NCBI GenBank assembly: GCA_907163375.1
Contig: CAJQUW010007119.1
Span: forward strand, 147,950 to 211,949
Direction: 5' to 3'
DNA from: Prostheceraeus crozeri
Taxonomy: Eukaryota > Platyhelminthes > Polycladida > Euryleptidae
Length of the DNA stretch: 64,000 bases
Both the position numbers and the translations under genes were made by a program. The notes beneath the pieces were generated by a model that ran no database searches, had not been told where the DNA came from, and saw only the letters and a program-made list of their open reading frames with translations. The first letter of the stretch is position 1. The number at the start of each line of letters is the position of its first letter. This document shows, one piece after another, positions 1-14,000 of this stretch.

Positions 1-1914
1 TATATTCCACCACTCAAATTAGCTTTCCCTGATGAATGACACACTGAAAATCGCAAAAAGACCTACTTCGTAAAGAATGAGCTAGCAAGTTAACCCATAT
101 ACGACCGACGGTCATTTTTGAACCGAAAAGATTTTAAGCTTAAGGTGTTAATAGCACTTGAAAAGTTCAAAGCATGTTTTTGTAAGGGCAACCGAAGGAG
201 AAAACACTTTGCTAAGCTACTGTAATAATTCACAAAGGAATCAAAAGCCATACAAAATTCATTCATTCATTCATCACGTGGCCGGTGATCTAGCAGGCAT
301 CCTTATTCAGGCCATGGACTTGAAGCTTACGCGCGCGAACAATTCGAGCAAACTACGATTGTCCCTTTTCTTTCTTTTAGTTGATGACTCCAGCCATGTA
401 TGCGCATGACTGTAACTTCCCCAGAATATTCTATTCATGAGAATCGAACTGCTTGAACGCCTTCATCGCGCCTGCGGGCGCGCATTTTTCCAAGCAGCAT
501 GGGCATAAAGGTGTTCCACAGTTACGAGGTGACCAGCATGCTACTATAGTTACGATTGTTTTTCGATTGCCCTGAACTCCAGAAACATTTGCAATATACA
601 TGTACAATATTCTTTTTCATTTAGGCCTACTTCTCATTGTCACGGCCGCAGGTTGCGCACCCCTGGTCTAGATAGTAATAGATGCTCTAACAATTGAAAC
701 ACAGAATTAGACAACTTGCTTGTTCAGTCTTTGTTCCAAGAAGGAAAGAGTCGTACGTATATCGTATACTATTGAAAATGTCACACTCAAACAATAAGCT
801 GTCAGTCGGCTTTGGACACCAGCCAATACTGTAAATAGACTGCCGATATTAAGACCAATAGAGGGGATAGATGTCTATTAAAGTATCTGAAGCCAAATCG
901 GAAATGCAATTAACAATAAGAATGAAATGAGGCAAACGATAGATCAAATTGCCGCGCAAAAGATGTGCGGCTGATCGTACTCGAACCCACGACCCCAGTC
1001 TAGACCTATCGCTCCAGCTACTGAGTTAAGATCGCTTGATGAACAGGCGATTTCCAGGGTGTCCAAGGCTCACAAATCATCCTGATTGATAAATTGAAGT
1101 ATGAGGTGATGGCTTCGAGAATATAAGGGATAGTTCTCAATTGCGGCGTTGATTTTGAGCCAAATTGTTGTTTGATGATGAGAGCATGCGAATGAAGTAA
1201 ATGATGGCTGAGATGAAAGTGCTTTGAAATATTTGTATTTTTTGATTTTACCCAATTCAATTGAACCATCAACAAAATTACCACTTGACTACTTATGCTG
1301 GTGGAAATTCAGGAACTTTTTGACATTTTTTACTTTCTATGCTAGTTTTTGCCACTACCTCAGATCGTTTTGCATTTTTTGATTTCTTGCCCACATTTTT
1401 TGCAAGAATTCAGCTTTGTCCAATTACATAAGCTCCTGCATGTGCTATCGTTTTGAATAAACATGCACTTCCAGTGAACTGAAGAACAATCTAATGCTGT
1501 GAATTCAATTGAATATGAATATGCTTGCAGTGCCATAGAGAGTTTTGTAGGTAGCATTTACAAAACATTTTTTTGTACATATTTCCAACACTATATCAGA
1601 AGTAATTGTTATACTGATTAATTACTATATAATTCATCTCGATGATCACATTGGAATCGATGCATTTAGTTGAAAGCTATCATACAAAATGTTTACATAA
1701 GGTAGCAAATTATAATCTTCCAGGAAGTGAAATTTTAGTGAAAAGCTTCAAAAAACACTAAAACCTATGTCGGCCGATTTAGCTTTAGGAGGACCACAGC
1801 AAAAATTCGACGGGGGGAAGGAATCGCTCCCCACGGTATAGAAAGGGTTAAGGATGGATGGCATTATGTACACACTAGAACTTCATTCACATCGATTTCA
1901 AATTAATATCTTAC
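1..1914. other. Non-coding stretch below exon D4
   Basis: Apart from the tRNA-headed repeat at 965-1365 I see no exon, RNA gene or element here. If the gene continues, this is intron. Confidence 0.4.
965..1365 (-). repeat. Interspersed repeat with tRNA-like Pol III promoter, copy 1
   Basis: On the minus strand a tRNA-like part has an A-box-like run near 1010-1030 and a B box (GGGTTCGAGTAC) near 985-1000. The adjoining stretch to about 1365 is shared with 30130-30600, including blocks such as ttctcaattg and gatgaaa..., ending in a T-rich ttttgccacta. A SINE, or a composite with a tRNA-like end. Confidence 0.6.
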
Positions 1915-2051
1915 ACACGATCTTCCGGAACGGCAGTGGGATTTTTTCTTAATTTCGGAGCGTAAAGCCGTCTCATCTTGTCGATTACTTCACTTGAGAG
2001 TTGTCTTCTTTTGTACTCCAACTTCCGCTTAAACTTCTTCTTGAGAGAGTT
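1915..2051 (-). CDS. Exon D4: basic end of helical domain, module 4; last exon seen
   Basis: 137 nt, phase 0 in and phase 2 out; acceptor TTTCAG, donor GTAAG. It reads NSLKKKFKRKLEYKRRQLSS, then VIDKMRRLY and a basic tail. It ends mid-codon, so at least one more exon must lie downstream. I did not find one in 1-1914. Confidence 0.88.
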
Positions 2052-5000
2052 CTGAAACAAATCATCTTCCGGTGTGAATTACATGCATGTTTAGAAATTT
2101 CAATTTCGGCTTGGGTGCCTACTTGCTGATTGCATATACCTGATAAACGAAAAATGTCGGACGGAAATAAATATCAATTCTGTTGCATGGATGTTATAAT
2201 TAATGTGATGGCTTATTTGTTAAGTATAACCGGCGCTGTGGCCTTGTGGTAGAGTGTTCGCTCTGCGTCCGGGAGACCTTAGTTCAAACAGTGGTCGAGT
2301 CAAACCTGAGACTTTTAAAATTAGGTACACTCTGCATTCTTGCCAAACACTCAGCACAAGAAGAATGAGAGTGTGAAGGTACTGCGCGTTGAAATTGATT
2401 TGTACACAAATCCCAAATAACAAACAAATTCTTCATCCACTTCTTGTATTGTTAAGTAGAATAAAATAAAGAAATACTGTACAAAAGTTAAAAGGATTGC
2501 GATAACATGTCCAGAGGCCTTTCGCCGGTTCACTTCAGTGGAACACACCGGATTACGGAATGGCAAGTTGCGATGTCTGACAGAGAGCGGTCACGAGAGT
2601 GAGCTAATAAACATTAATATTAATCTGCTACCACGCAAGGTGAAGTTGATACGTTTCTTTCTGTACACAAAGAGCCAGTATCATTCGCAACCGGTATTCG
2701 CAACTTGCCATTCCGTAATCCGGTGTGTTCCACTGAAGTGAACCGGCGAAAGGCCTCTGGACATGTCATCGTAATCCTTTTAACTTTTGTACAGATTTCT
2801 TTATTTTATTTAACTTAACAATACAAGAAGTGGATGAAGAATTTGTTTGTTTTGGGATTTGTGTACAAATCATGAATGAGAGTGGAATAAATAACAACTC
2901 GGCCAAATGGAATAAAGGCTCCGTGCCTAATATGCTTCCGAGTATAAACAAGGTTCATTTATTTTATTCATCGATGCAGGAAAACTAAATATCCATCGAT
3001 ATATCACTTACCCAGGTGCCATCCCTGTCCATCAACATTGGGTATCGATCGCGAATAGCCTCTCCAACTTGATAAAACTGCTGTTGAGTCATATAACTAA
3101 AAGAAAAATATCATCGTTACGAGGAAGAAAACATTGAAAGGAAATATGTTGATAACAGTTAACTGTAAGGAATCCACTTCGACCAAACGGGTTCATGAGA
3201 AATGGTGTATTTTCTAATTGTTTTCCATGTATCATGTAGTGCTATTATGCTGAGATTGTTGTTTTTAGGCGTGAAGACCCTCAACAGCAAACCTGGTAGA
3301 GAATAATCCAATGTTTATGGAAAACATAATTTCTGCCTAAACAGCATATTGATGAAAGTTCTTGTTATGGATAACTACCAAATAATGTATCAATTTTGCC
3401 GCCATTATCACTACCGTTTCACAAAAAATTGCAAATTCAAAATTATCTGACTAAAAATTGATCATTTATCACTCAATATTATGAATTAACAACGCACCAC
3501 GTACTCTCAGCATCTCCGTGGTAAGACATTAAGCTGTTTATCAAAAAAGTTTACCGTCTGGTTTTACCGTTGGTTGTCCAATTTAATTCGCTAAACGTGC
3601 CGGCTGTGTGCATATCTTTTAGCCGTTTACTGTGTTTACCAAGGAGAGATAACACACATTTCAAAAATGAAGAAAAACAAGACTGAAATATTAATAAATG
3701 TTGCCCAGCAAAGCGACTAGATCTAATAGAATACAACGACAATATAGGAACCATTATAAAGCGTAAATTTATCAGTCCGTTTTAATGGGAAATCTGATAC
3801 TTCCAAACTAACCCGCTTATCTGGTAGTAATTCCGCTAAATAAAAAAATAAAGCATCAATATCTTACTAGCTGCCGCCCAAATGTTTGAAGACATCCTTG
3901 ACAAGCGTTTGAAGAAATTCAACACCAAAGTGGAAGTCCTGTTTTAGTAAATCAGCATCCATTTGAGTGCGAATCTGTGATATTTGGTGCTTGATGTTTA
4001 GACTGAACTCTGGTAAAATGTAGATATCGGGCCAGGTACTCTTTTTTTCGTGACGTAGTCTATTGCCGATTAAGTTCGAGTTTGAAAATACGACAACACA
4101 ATCATTCGTCCAACATCGTTCCAATCCTTCGTAGTCTTCTATCACAACTTCATCTTTAGTTTTGAGGAGGAGTGGAAAGTTAGACGGAAGGCCCAACGCA
4201 CGAAGCCCTGAAAGATGGAATAATAGAATACTTCGATTGTGACCATTACTGTGATCTCGATGATTCGAGGAGTTAGCTTTGTAATAAATACACCTCTAGC
4301 ATCCTAAAAGCTATGAAGTCTGACAAACTTGAACCATGCTACAGCTAGTCATAAATTAGAGATCAAATATATAGCCTTGACTCTTTAAGTGTTCGATGTC
4401 ATCACTCCGAAACATAGATTCAGGGTTCCCGCGGCTTTTCGAACAAAAAAATCGAAGGGTCTTCAAGGGCAGAATCAATGATTTTCAGGGGTCACGTAAA
4501 TTTCAGATTTTTTCATATAAGTGTTGAAATACATTCTGCATGATCAAATAGATTATTTCTAAATTTCAAAATGAGTAGAAAATCAATTGGAATATATGTT
4601 AAATATTTGAACATTCAGTTAAAGATCTATGAGGTAACCAATGGCCGCTGCGACAGAACATGTGTCATACTGGTTAGACGTCCTAGCCGACTTGACGGCA
4701 ACAGGTAACATACGGGACAATTATAGGTTAACAAAGCAAAATGTGTTATCCCGTTAGTTGCCAACTTAGAAGACAAAATACCTACGGAATTGTATAATAT
4801 ATGGGGGCATATACATGTATAATCCCTGCACTCAAATGAGAAAACAATTTTGACTTATGCAAGTGTTAGTACATGTGAATGATTGTGTAGAAATATCTCA
4901 GTGGTTACAACTTTTTGATAAACTCCAAAAAAATTCTCAGATCATAAAATGCAGTTCAGGTTTAGCAATTTTCATGAGGAAAAATATTTCTTTAAAAGAT

Positions 5001-8000
5001 TCTAAGTGGTAATTCTCGCAGATAATTGCCAATTAGATGAAAGCTAGGCAATCGTGAATCATACATGGAATCATAACATGTAAAATATTTAAATTGATGA
5101 ATTCATCAAAATTCAAAGGTTTTCAAGGGCCGCGGGAACCCTGTATTCGGCAGCCGGTCCAGTATGAGAAATTACATCGACCTCACCGGTGCCGTTGAGA
5201 AATTGCATCGCCGAGTCAGTACCCGTCACCAGCATATGAGCACAGAAAAAATTGCGCTGCGATATAAAGTCCAACCTAATGCAATTTGAGAAGTAGAACC
5301 GTCAAACTAATTTAACAGGATTAATATTTTGCAATATTATATGCGGCAAAATAGTTCAAGGGACACATACTGCATCTGTTGTTATCCTGGTCGTGAGAAG
5401 CGTTTGAGAAACGTTTCAACCTTGATTCTCTCGTTTTAAAAAGCTTTATGTGCCGACATGAATCGACAACATTCAAAGGATATGAACATACCAAAAGCAC
5501 AAAGCCACACTAGGAAGTTAACAGTAGGATTTCCATTATGCATTATTCATTTTCAACAGCTGAAGGTCAGTAACCTTAGTGAGAGTAGGTTTTATCTCAC
5601 AAAGATGTCAGACTCGAACTCTGGAAATCAAGCACTTCCTTGACGACGTGCGGGAAATGAATAAGTTAACAAAATAACCACTGTTGAAGAGTGGCATAGC
5701 TGTTTTTATTGCGTTAGAACTGCCATTTCCGTTACCATAAACTGAGTTGAGATAATTTTTAGATGATGGAGTTCAGTAAACATACCTGATTGTACAAATT
5801 GATGATAAGACTTTAAAAGTAAATGTCTCATACAGCTTCCGTCCTCATTTGATATCCGAATTACACTCGTTCTCTGTAATAAAAGATATAATAATTTCCA
5901 ATCAAACACAATTGTGAATGACAATGCGATTAAACGGTTGCAAAATATGGCAAAATGTTTGATTTTTGGGTAAGGCAACAGATTGGTCGTAGTCAATATA
6001 CACTTTTCTTGCGCTAACGCTTACGAACAGCTTCGCTGGCCATCGTCAGGCGACTGAAAATAATTACATGCAAACCGATTATTCTGAGTTAAACTTCACT
6101 CTCCCAAAATGAATTACATAATAAAATTCGTGAACCTTAAAAGATCGTAGGCAAAAGAATTCATCCTCTGTCTAAGATCGGAACGAGATTATTACTGGTC
6201 GCAAGCGCTAGCGCAAAATATAAGTGTATATTTACTACGACCAGTCTGTTTCCTCATCCAAAAATGAAATCAAATGGGAGACATTTCCGTTCAACAGCAC
6301 AATTTACGAACTTAATAAAATGAATCTAGAGGGATTTCTTTCTTCTGTTTGTGGATGTGATATCGGTTAGTATCGCTTCGAGTTGCCTACACTGAGCTTC
6401 TTTCCATTATAATATAACGATCTCATTATAATTTGTCACATGCCGTTATGCAGTTTTGGCTTTCATATCTCAGCTCTCTCAATTTAGACCCACTGAGCTT
6501 TTCATACTACAGGGAATAGCACGCTTGGCCTAAAAATCCGCGGAAATACCAAAAACCCACTTTTTCATACTACTTATATTCACAGTGTTCGTACTGGCCG
6601 ATTTCGCATTTTTCGCGCCCCGCCCTGCGATTCGCGCCCCCAACTAATTGGTCTAAGATACATGTATGCACGAGCGTAAGGTCAATACATACATTTTTCA
6701 AACATATATGGAATTCATATAGGCATATTTACGGGTCAATTTCATAGGTCTATGACGATTTACAGCATTTATTAGATACCTTTGATGGAGTAGATGAAAA
6801 CATAATTGATTAATGGATGGCCCTGCATGGAGCAGACAACCATATGATATTAATGAGATCATATACGAACATATAAGTACGCTATAATGTATTCATTCTA
6901 ATTCGGTACTATAATATTTCCGCAACGTTGAATCAAATGAGCCTAAGGAACCCCGAAAATGCCTTTTCCAGTTCCAATTGGCTAGGATTTGGTTGTGGGG
7001 CCTTAGAAAAATGCCCGAAATCACTACAACCAAATCTGGGCCAAATGGAACCGAACCAAAGACTAAAATCGGGGTGTTCGGGCCTGTCATACCTGACATT
7101 TTCTCGGTGTAGTCAACGTCTTCGTTAAAATAACGTCGCCACACTTTCCATCTGGTACTGAAATGTAACATAATAAGCTCCATTAATACACCGTAAGAGT
7201 TTATGCCCTATTTTCCTTGTGATTTAAATGAAGAAAAGATCAGAAATGAAAGTACACATGTAAGTAGTTTCATTCAATCAGGTACATGATGATCGAGCTG
7301 TGTTGAATCAAAATGCTGTCTAAAAGCGCTAGGCACTGATAAAGAAAATATCACTTCAATTTCTTGGGAGAAATAACTTTCAGTTCTTCATGTGCTTTTC
7401 GCTTCAAAGTACTAGTCATGAGCTTCTCAGCTACTGCTCGTTTCTTTTCTTCCATCTTCTCCTTCTCATCAAGCAGAGCTTTAAGGTGGTCCTCCTCTTC
7501 CTTTAATGACCGTAATGCCTCCTCCTGCATTTTCACGAGGCTTTCTTTCCGTTTCATGATATCGCTGATTCGCTTTTCGTTGTTTTTGAGACCGGACTCT
7601 AACTCATTCAGCTTTGAATCATTTTTCTTCTGATTTTCGAAAGTTTTTAATATATCCTTCTCTGCTGCCTCTTCCTCCATCTCGCTCTTCAAACGCAGCT
7701 CATATGCTTGTTTGGCTTTGGCAACTTTCTCCAAAAGTGCCTGTGTCACTTCGAAGTTTCGCGATGAGATATTATTCGATGCCATGGCGCTCTTAATAAC
7801 GACGATCGCATTTATTGTAGTCGCGGACAGGTTACTCCGTTTCTTTGTCACTAGATCAGGCAGCAAACTGAACACCCTCTCCACTTCTGCGTTTCCGTGG
7901 GGTAATGTCATCGTGACTCGAGCCAGACGACTCAGAGTTGGCATCTTTGAGGACATTTTCTGCCAGTATTCTCCAATGTCCATTGGCTTCTCTGTTGTAC

Positions 8001-11000
8001 CTTGGAGGAGTCGAGCTTCAACTTCAAGAGTAGAAATCTCGTTTTGAGGAACAATTTGGGGAAAGCACTTCGCAAGAGTCTTCGCCCAGTTCTCCAGATC
8101 AGCATCGTTCGAATGATTCAGTTGTCTTCGGAAATCAAGAAATAAAAAACGTACCGGACATGGTTCTCTTTGAAGGACAGTCGAAAAAGGAAAGGCAGGA
8201 TCGAAATTCGACGAGCTTTTAGTCGTCGTAAGCCAGAAACGTTTTGATGATCATCTCTCTTTCTATTGCGAGTTGACCAACATATTACGTCCGTAGAATA
8301 CGCAGTGATGATTACGGTATGTCGTAGTAGGTTTACACATTATTCCTATTTGTTAGTGTTATGTCAGGAAGGCATTTTCTGGAATAAGAAGGAAAATATT
8401 CAATTCTATTACTGTCATCAATCTGATACATAGTCGTAGACACATCTAACAGTTCCCAGTGATATATTATAGTCAAATATTTTTTGGGGAGCGAAAATAT
8501 ATGGGACAATATTGGGGCGCGAAAATATTTTCGGAATTTTCGCGCCCGCCTTCATTTTTCGCACATTCGCGCCCGTTTTTACGGAATTCGCGCCCCAGTA
8601 CGAACACTGTATTCATCGATTTTTTTATGATCTAATTTTGGCTAGCAATTTTCTAAAGCACGAGTTCTTCAATAGAAAAAAATCAAAATTCAAATGCAAT
8701 TTTCAATTTCTAAACAAAACACATTCACAGACAGTAACGCGGAAACTTCCAACAATAATGCGGAAATTTCTATACATGCGCATCAGTGATAACATTTCAG
8801 ATAAATGAAAAAGAGAAACACTTTGTATTGTTCATTAACATTTGCATGTGGTTTCTAATCTGGGCTCGGATTTTTACTTTTTCACATAATTTGACATTTT
8901 CCGGAATTTTACATTTCCCCCCTACCCCTATATTTCTTCATTCCATATTTGCACGAAATACGAGAATGACCATTTCCATCACCAAATCCGCGGAACCGTT
9001 TTACTCCCTGATACTATGAATACAAGGATAGCATGGCTATCAAAAAATGTGTCAATAAATTCAGATGCATGCACATGAACCGCAGGATGCAGTTATCTTC
9101 AAGAATTTATGCATTGAAAAGTGTTGAATGAAGCCTATAAATGCTTTCAATTTCAACAGACTGAAGGCTCCAGTTGAAATGCATTGGGTTGATGGATAAA
9201 GTTCGGCTTAGGTTTAGTTTGCTTGGTTCAAATTTCCTCGTTTTTCGACGTCTCTGCTTCCACTTTAGTCGAGAGCAATGTCTTCTGAAAAACTAAGTAT
9301 CACAAGACTTTCTTAAATTGATGCGTGCCATAACGTCCTAGTGGTCGGTCACCATTAAATGGCGCATTTCACCGGTGTTGTTATCTATAGCTCTTTTCAC
9401 AGGCTAAAGTTCGGATCAGTCTTAGTGATGCTTCCATCAATTTTGAATTTGAATTGCGTCATAAAATTTTGCGAATGCACTGTCTATATTACGATGATGA
9501 AAACGTTAACTGGATCTGCTAAAGACGTTTCATCAATTTTAGACTTACCGATATATTTTTCCTCTTTGCTCTGTTTCCCTGGACGCTGGATACTCGACCA
9601 TGCTCCACCGTTCTTTGGATCCGTTCTTCTTGATTCTCTGGATCTACTTCCACGCTTGCTGTCACATCTTGGTCCTCGTCAATGTCGCAAGTCGGTGCAA
9701 CTCTGAAAAGTTGAATTCATTGATCCGATAGGAATCAAAATCTAATTGATTTCAAATGTGTTGTTATAGTTACATTTAATAAGGTATTTTTTAGGAGCAA
9801 ATCCTATCAACTTTATAAAAATAGATGGATAGAAATAGATTGGCGCTCCTCAGAATTTCAAACAGCACCATCGACTGAAACGAAATATCGAAGAATTAAG
9901 ACTGTTATAACTTACACAGATGGATTTCTCATTGCATGGAAGCCACTTTTCTTCTTATGAAGACCATAAATTCTCCGCATTTCTTCCTTCTTTTCACTCG
10001 TTAAATTTCTTCTGTTGTATTCCATTTTTCTGACAAATTTACACCTCAATGTAGTCTGAAAATTAAAGTAAAATGAGAAGCATAACTTTTCTGATACATG
10101 CTTTATAAATTTTTGACATTTGAACTTGACATGCTAGAGATCAATAAAACTTCTTTTTACTGTCTTCCATTTTGCACTTGGTTATTACTACTTAAATTGT
10201 TTCAGCAACATATTTGATCACTCCGCGGTATCTTAAACTCATCAGTAAAACAACCAGATGCTAGATATAAAAATCAAATATTTCTTTACGAAAATATTCA
10301 TCCTTGTAATCGAATACGCAACATGAGTTTGCATACTGGGACTATTAATGATACATTCGTAAAAATGATTAGGAAATTTATACAACAATTAAGATAAAAA
10401 AATGAAATTTGTATTTCAGAAAACATTAAATGATTTTGAAAACCTGCATCGATTGCCAGAATTGTTAAATCGGTTGATTCTTGTCAGTTCGACAACGGCA
10501 CCACATGGGCGACAATAATAAAAGTTCAGCAACGAAATTTCATCATAAAAGGCATTTTAACTTCAATTGTACTATCTTTAACTGAATTATATTTATTTCA
10601 AATACATATTGAATATAATTATGTTATTTTTCGACTTCATAATTATTTTTGACGTACAAAGAATCGACTCAAATAATCAGAGGAGCTCGAGAGGCTTTGC
10701 CAAATAACCGATATCAGAGAACATAAAAATTTACCATGCTCCTCCACTTTTAATGCTTGACGCTGATTTCTAGATTTCTCTTAAGTTAAAACTTTAGGGA
10801 AACCGAGCCTATTCCTCAGCAGAGGATAAATGTAAAAAGCAAAAGAGCTTAGTTATATGAGGTTTATAAAGTAGAATAGTGAAGTTATCAAAAACACAGA
10901 ATAATACATGATATTTGAATTTCAGCTTGTTAATGATGTTAAACATCATGGACCAAACTAATGAAAGCTATAATCAGAAATAATGCGAGAATTACAGCGA

Positions 11001-14000
11001 TGCACAAAAGTTGAGAAATAGATATGCGAGTATAAGGTGATACTAAAATAACTAAGTAATCACACAACTGCATGTTTTGTGAATATTACTAAAGCCGTTA
11101 TTGTTCTGGCAACTTATTCTGATGAGCTTGCTTCTATTACTCCGTGTTCTCGTTCTTTCACCAGATGCGCAAGAAGAGTTGACTTATACGCATTTCAATA
11201 GATCCTTCTTCCATAAAATAACACGATTAATGAAAAAGCTTCCTGGAGGTATTCACAACGTCTGTTAGTGTTGAAGCATTCAGAGGGCCGTCAAAAAGAT
11301 TCGACTGAGCTTCATGGAGAGTTGACAATTAGAGGAATATTATAATGTAGGCCGATTTCTATTATGTTATCTTGGCTGAAGAGACAGATAGGGGGATATA
11401 AATTCACAATGACTTATTTATTATACATCTTTAATCCCCGTATCCGTCTGTTCACTTTCCCATTTCTTTACATGCTATCTTTTTCCGTATTTCTGTTATT
11501 GGCTTACTTAGTTGTACAGTAACGACTTATGCACCTTTTTCTGTACTGTTAATTACTTTGTTGAAATTCCTTTATCATCCCCTTTTTTTCTTTCTTTGCA
11601 TTTGATCATCTGCTATATAGGCCCTGTTGCATAGGCGAGTCCTCCCAAGCTTTGAATAAATAATACGTTGCTGATGGTCGATGACACCTATAAATATCGC
11701 ACAAAATTGCATGTTTAGTTAATAATCAATGAAAGATAGGCGGCATCTAATAAAACTCTCGGTGCTCGATTACAGATTGCAAGGCCAAGGACTTGACACT
11801 ATGCCACGAAGACTGAAGTCTTCTCCGGCATTTGGGGTAAGATTAGCTGGTTGACGTCATTGGCCACTGAATAATGGACATACCAAAAACTAACCAAAGA
11901 AAAGACCATGCCATGCTTTGCATTAAATAAAATGAATTGAATGAGATGGATGTCTGTCTATGTTCATCACGCAACAATCATGTTCATAACCATTGTCAAA
12001 GACATTGATGTACATGTGCATATGTAAGTAGTACATGACTAACTCGCGCGACCTGGCCTAAGTTGATAAATCATATAGTGACAGTTTCACTAGGAAAGTA
12101 TATGTATATACCACACAATGAGTGGTGAAACCCTAAAAGGACAGATATTCAATGATACTTTTGCAATCACTTCGTAAAATGATTAACTCACCCACGTTCC
12201 ATCTCGATCCATCAACATTGGATACGCCCTCCGAATAGCCTCTCCAATAGCAGAAAGCTGCTTTCTGGACAGATAACTGAAAATGAGGGGTAACACGTTT
12301 AATGATCGGACTCATTCTGCAAAGATGTCTGACTATAATTGCTTCGGTGGAGAAAGCGATCTTATTACTCAGTGGAGCAACTGGTCCACATAACCAAGGC
12401 GCTCATGCATTAAATAATGTGATACAGCAAATGCTGCACCCAAAAGGACCTCAGTCATCAGTTGAGCGCCATCTCTCACGCAGATTTCGACCCACTAAGC
12501 TCATTATCTCTCAGTAAGCTCAGTATTAGGATGATGGGTCCGCAACAGCTATTGCGCCTAATTCCTTAACACCAGGGTCATCACTTCACCGATCACAAAT
12601 TTATAGGAGGCCCATACGTTACATTTTCTGGGGCCCATTTCAGTTTTGATACGATTTTGAGCAATCCAAGAGTCAATTTCAAGTAGTTACGAATCTTTAT
12701 GTGCCGACACGCTCTAGGCCCTATGATGAGAATAAAAATACATTGATTATTAATGCACTAAGGACACAGATCACAATTAATTAGATCTGAAATATGTTGA
12801 GTCAAAGTACCTACCGCAGACAAAAAACCTCCAGCCTTTTGGGAGTATAACTAGTATAACTTTTATGTTTTTAAAGCGCCGCAGACAAAGCCACCCTTTT
12901 GGGAGTATAACTAGTTGAACTTTTATGTCTATGAAGCGCCGCAGGTGAAACCTCCAGCCATTTGGGAACATAACTAGTAGAATTTTGATGCTCTTAAATC
13001 GCTGAAGACAAGACCACCTTTTTCGGGAGTATAACTAGTTGAACTTTTATGTCTATGAAGCGCCGCAGGCGAAACTTCCAGGGGTGACCGCAGAGAAACA
13101 GTGTTAGATAGTGAGGGTGAATCTTGCTGTTTGAGATTTGTCAGCCTAACAGTATTTCTTTGGGGTCGCCCCAGGCTTTTGGGAGTGCAACTAGTAGAAT
13201 TTTTGCTTTTAAAGCTCCTTCTCTACGACTTTCTATCTGAAAGGCCCGTTCTCATCCTCCTTCCATCTGAAGGGATCCCCGTTCTCATCCACCTTCCATC
13301 TGAAGGGGTCCCGTTCTCATCCTCCTTCCATCTGAAGGGGTCCCGTTCTCATCCTCTTTCCATCTTCATAAGGATAAAGCCAAAACCTCTGCAGATAATA
13401 TGATCCACGGCTGAGTTAATATAGTTCATAATGAGTTCCAATCTCGACCATGCGCACCTGATGTGTGAAGGCTTGCCGTCTAAACAAGAGATTATCAGTC
13501 ATTGTCAATACGGACATCTTGCGAAAGTAATTTTGTGAACTGCTTCACATCAGTCAAAAGCAGTTCACAAAATTACCTTTGCAATTAAAAGAAAGTGCCA
13601 AAGAGACTTAAAGTTACCAAAAGACTCAGGAAAACCTCTACTATCATCTTTGTAATACAGATAAATATACGAATTCCTTCTTATCATCCAGTTTGTCAAA
13701 TTTTCTATAGAGCTCTGTTTTGTGTCTTAATGAATTTTCTAAACTCATCTCTGTTTTACAGTCAGCTGTGGCTGCTTTGCCAAATAAATGCAAAATAATA
13801 TCATTATTATCTTATCAGAATGCCCTTGCTAATGTTAAGTTCACTTTCCTTCCGTCCAGAAACAAAGTAGGTACCTTAACTTTCGACTTAATGCTGAACG
13901 TTAGTCTAGACATCCAATATACCGCTTTTTCTCAACGCCGCGGCGTTAATTTACCATCGCCTACTTTTAAGTGCAGCGTTCATTGAATTGTACGATTTTT

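Noticed and set aside
158-409. 83-codon plus-strand open frame near the window start
   Set aside because: No domain, no splice context and composition like the surrounding intron.
2229-2300. tRNA gene candidates (also 21081, 26570, 42628, 44892)
   Set aside because: A and B boxes are present but acceptor and anticodon stems do not pair, and each lies at the head of a repeated SINE.
7364-8047. Plus-strand open frames over the hAT region
   Set aside because: They are antisense shadows of the minus-strand transposase frame; serine and phenylalanine runs mirror its Glu/Lys-rich coiled coil.
9359-9706. 115-codon plus-strand open frame
   Set aside because: It lies opposite linker exon L17, which has good splice sites and correct phase; the plus frame shows no domain.
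12302-13403. Small open frames across the minisatellites
   Set aside because: The repeats themselves create repeated peptides; no start context, splice site or family supports coding.
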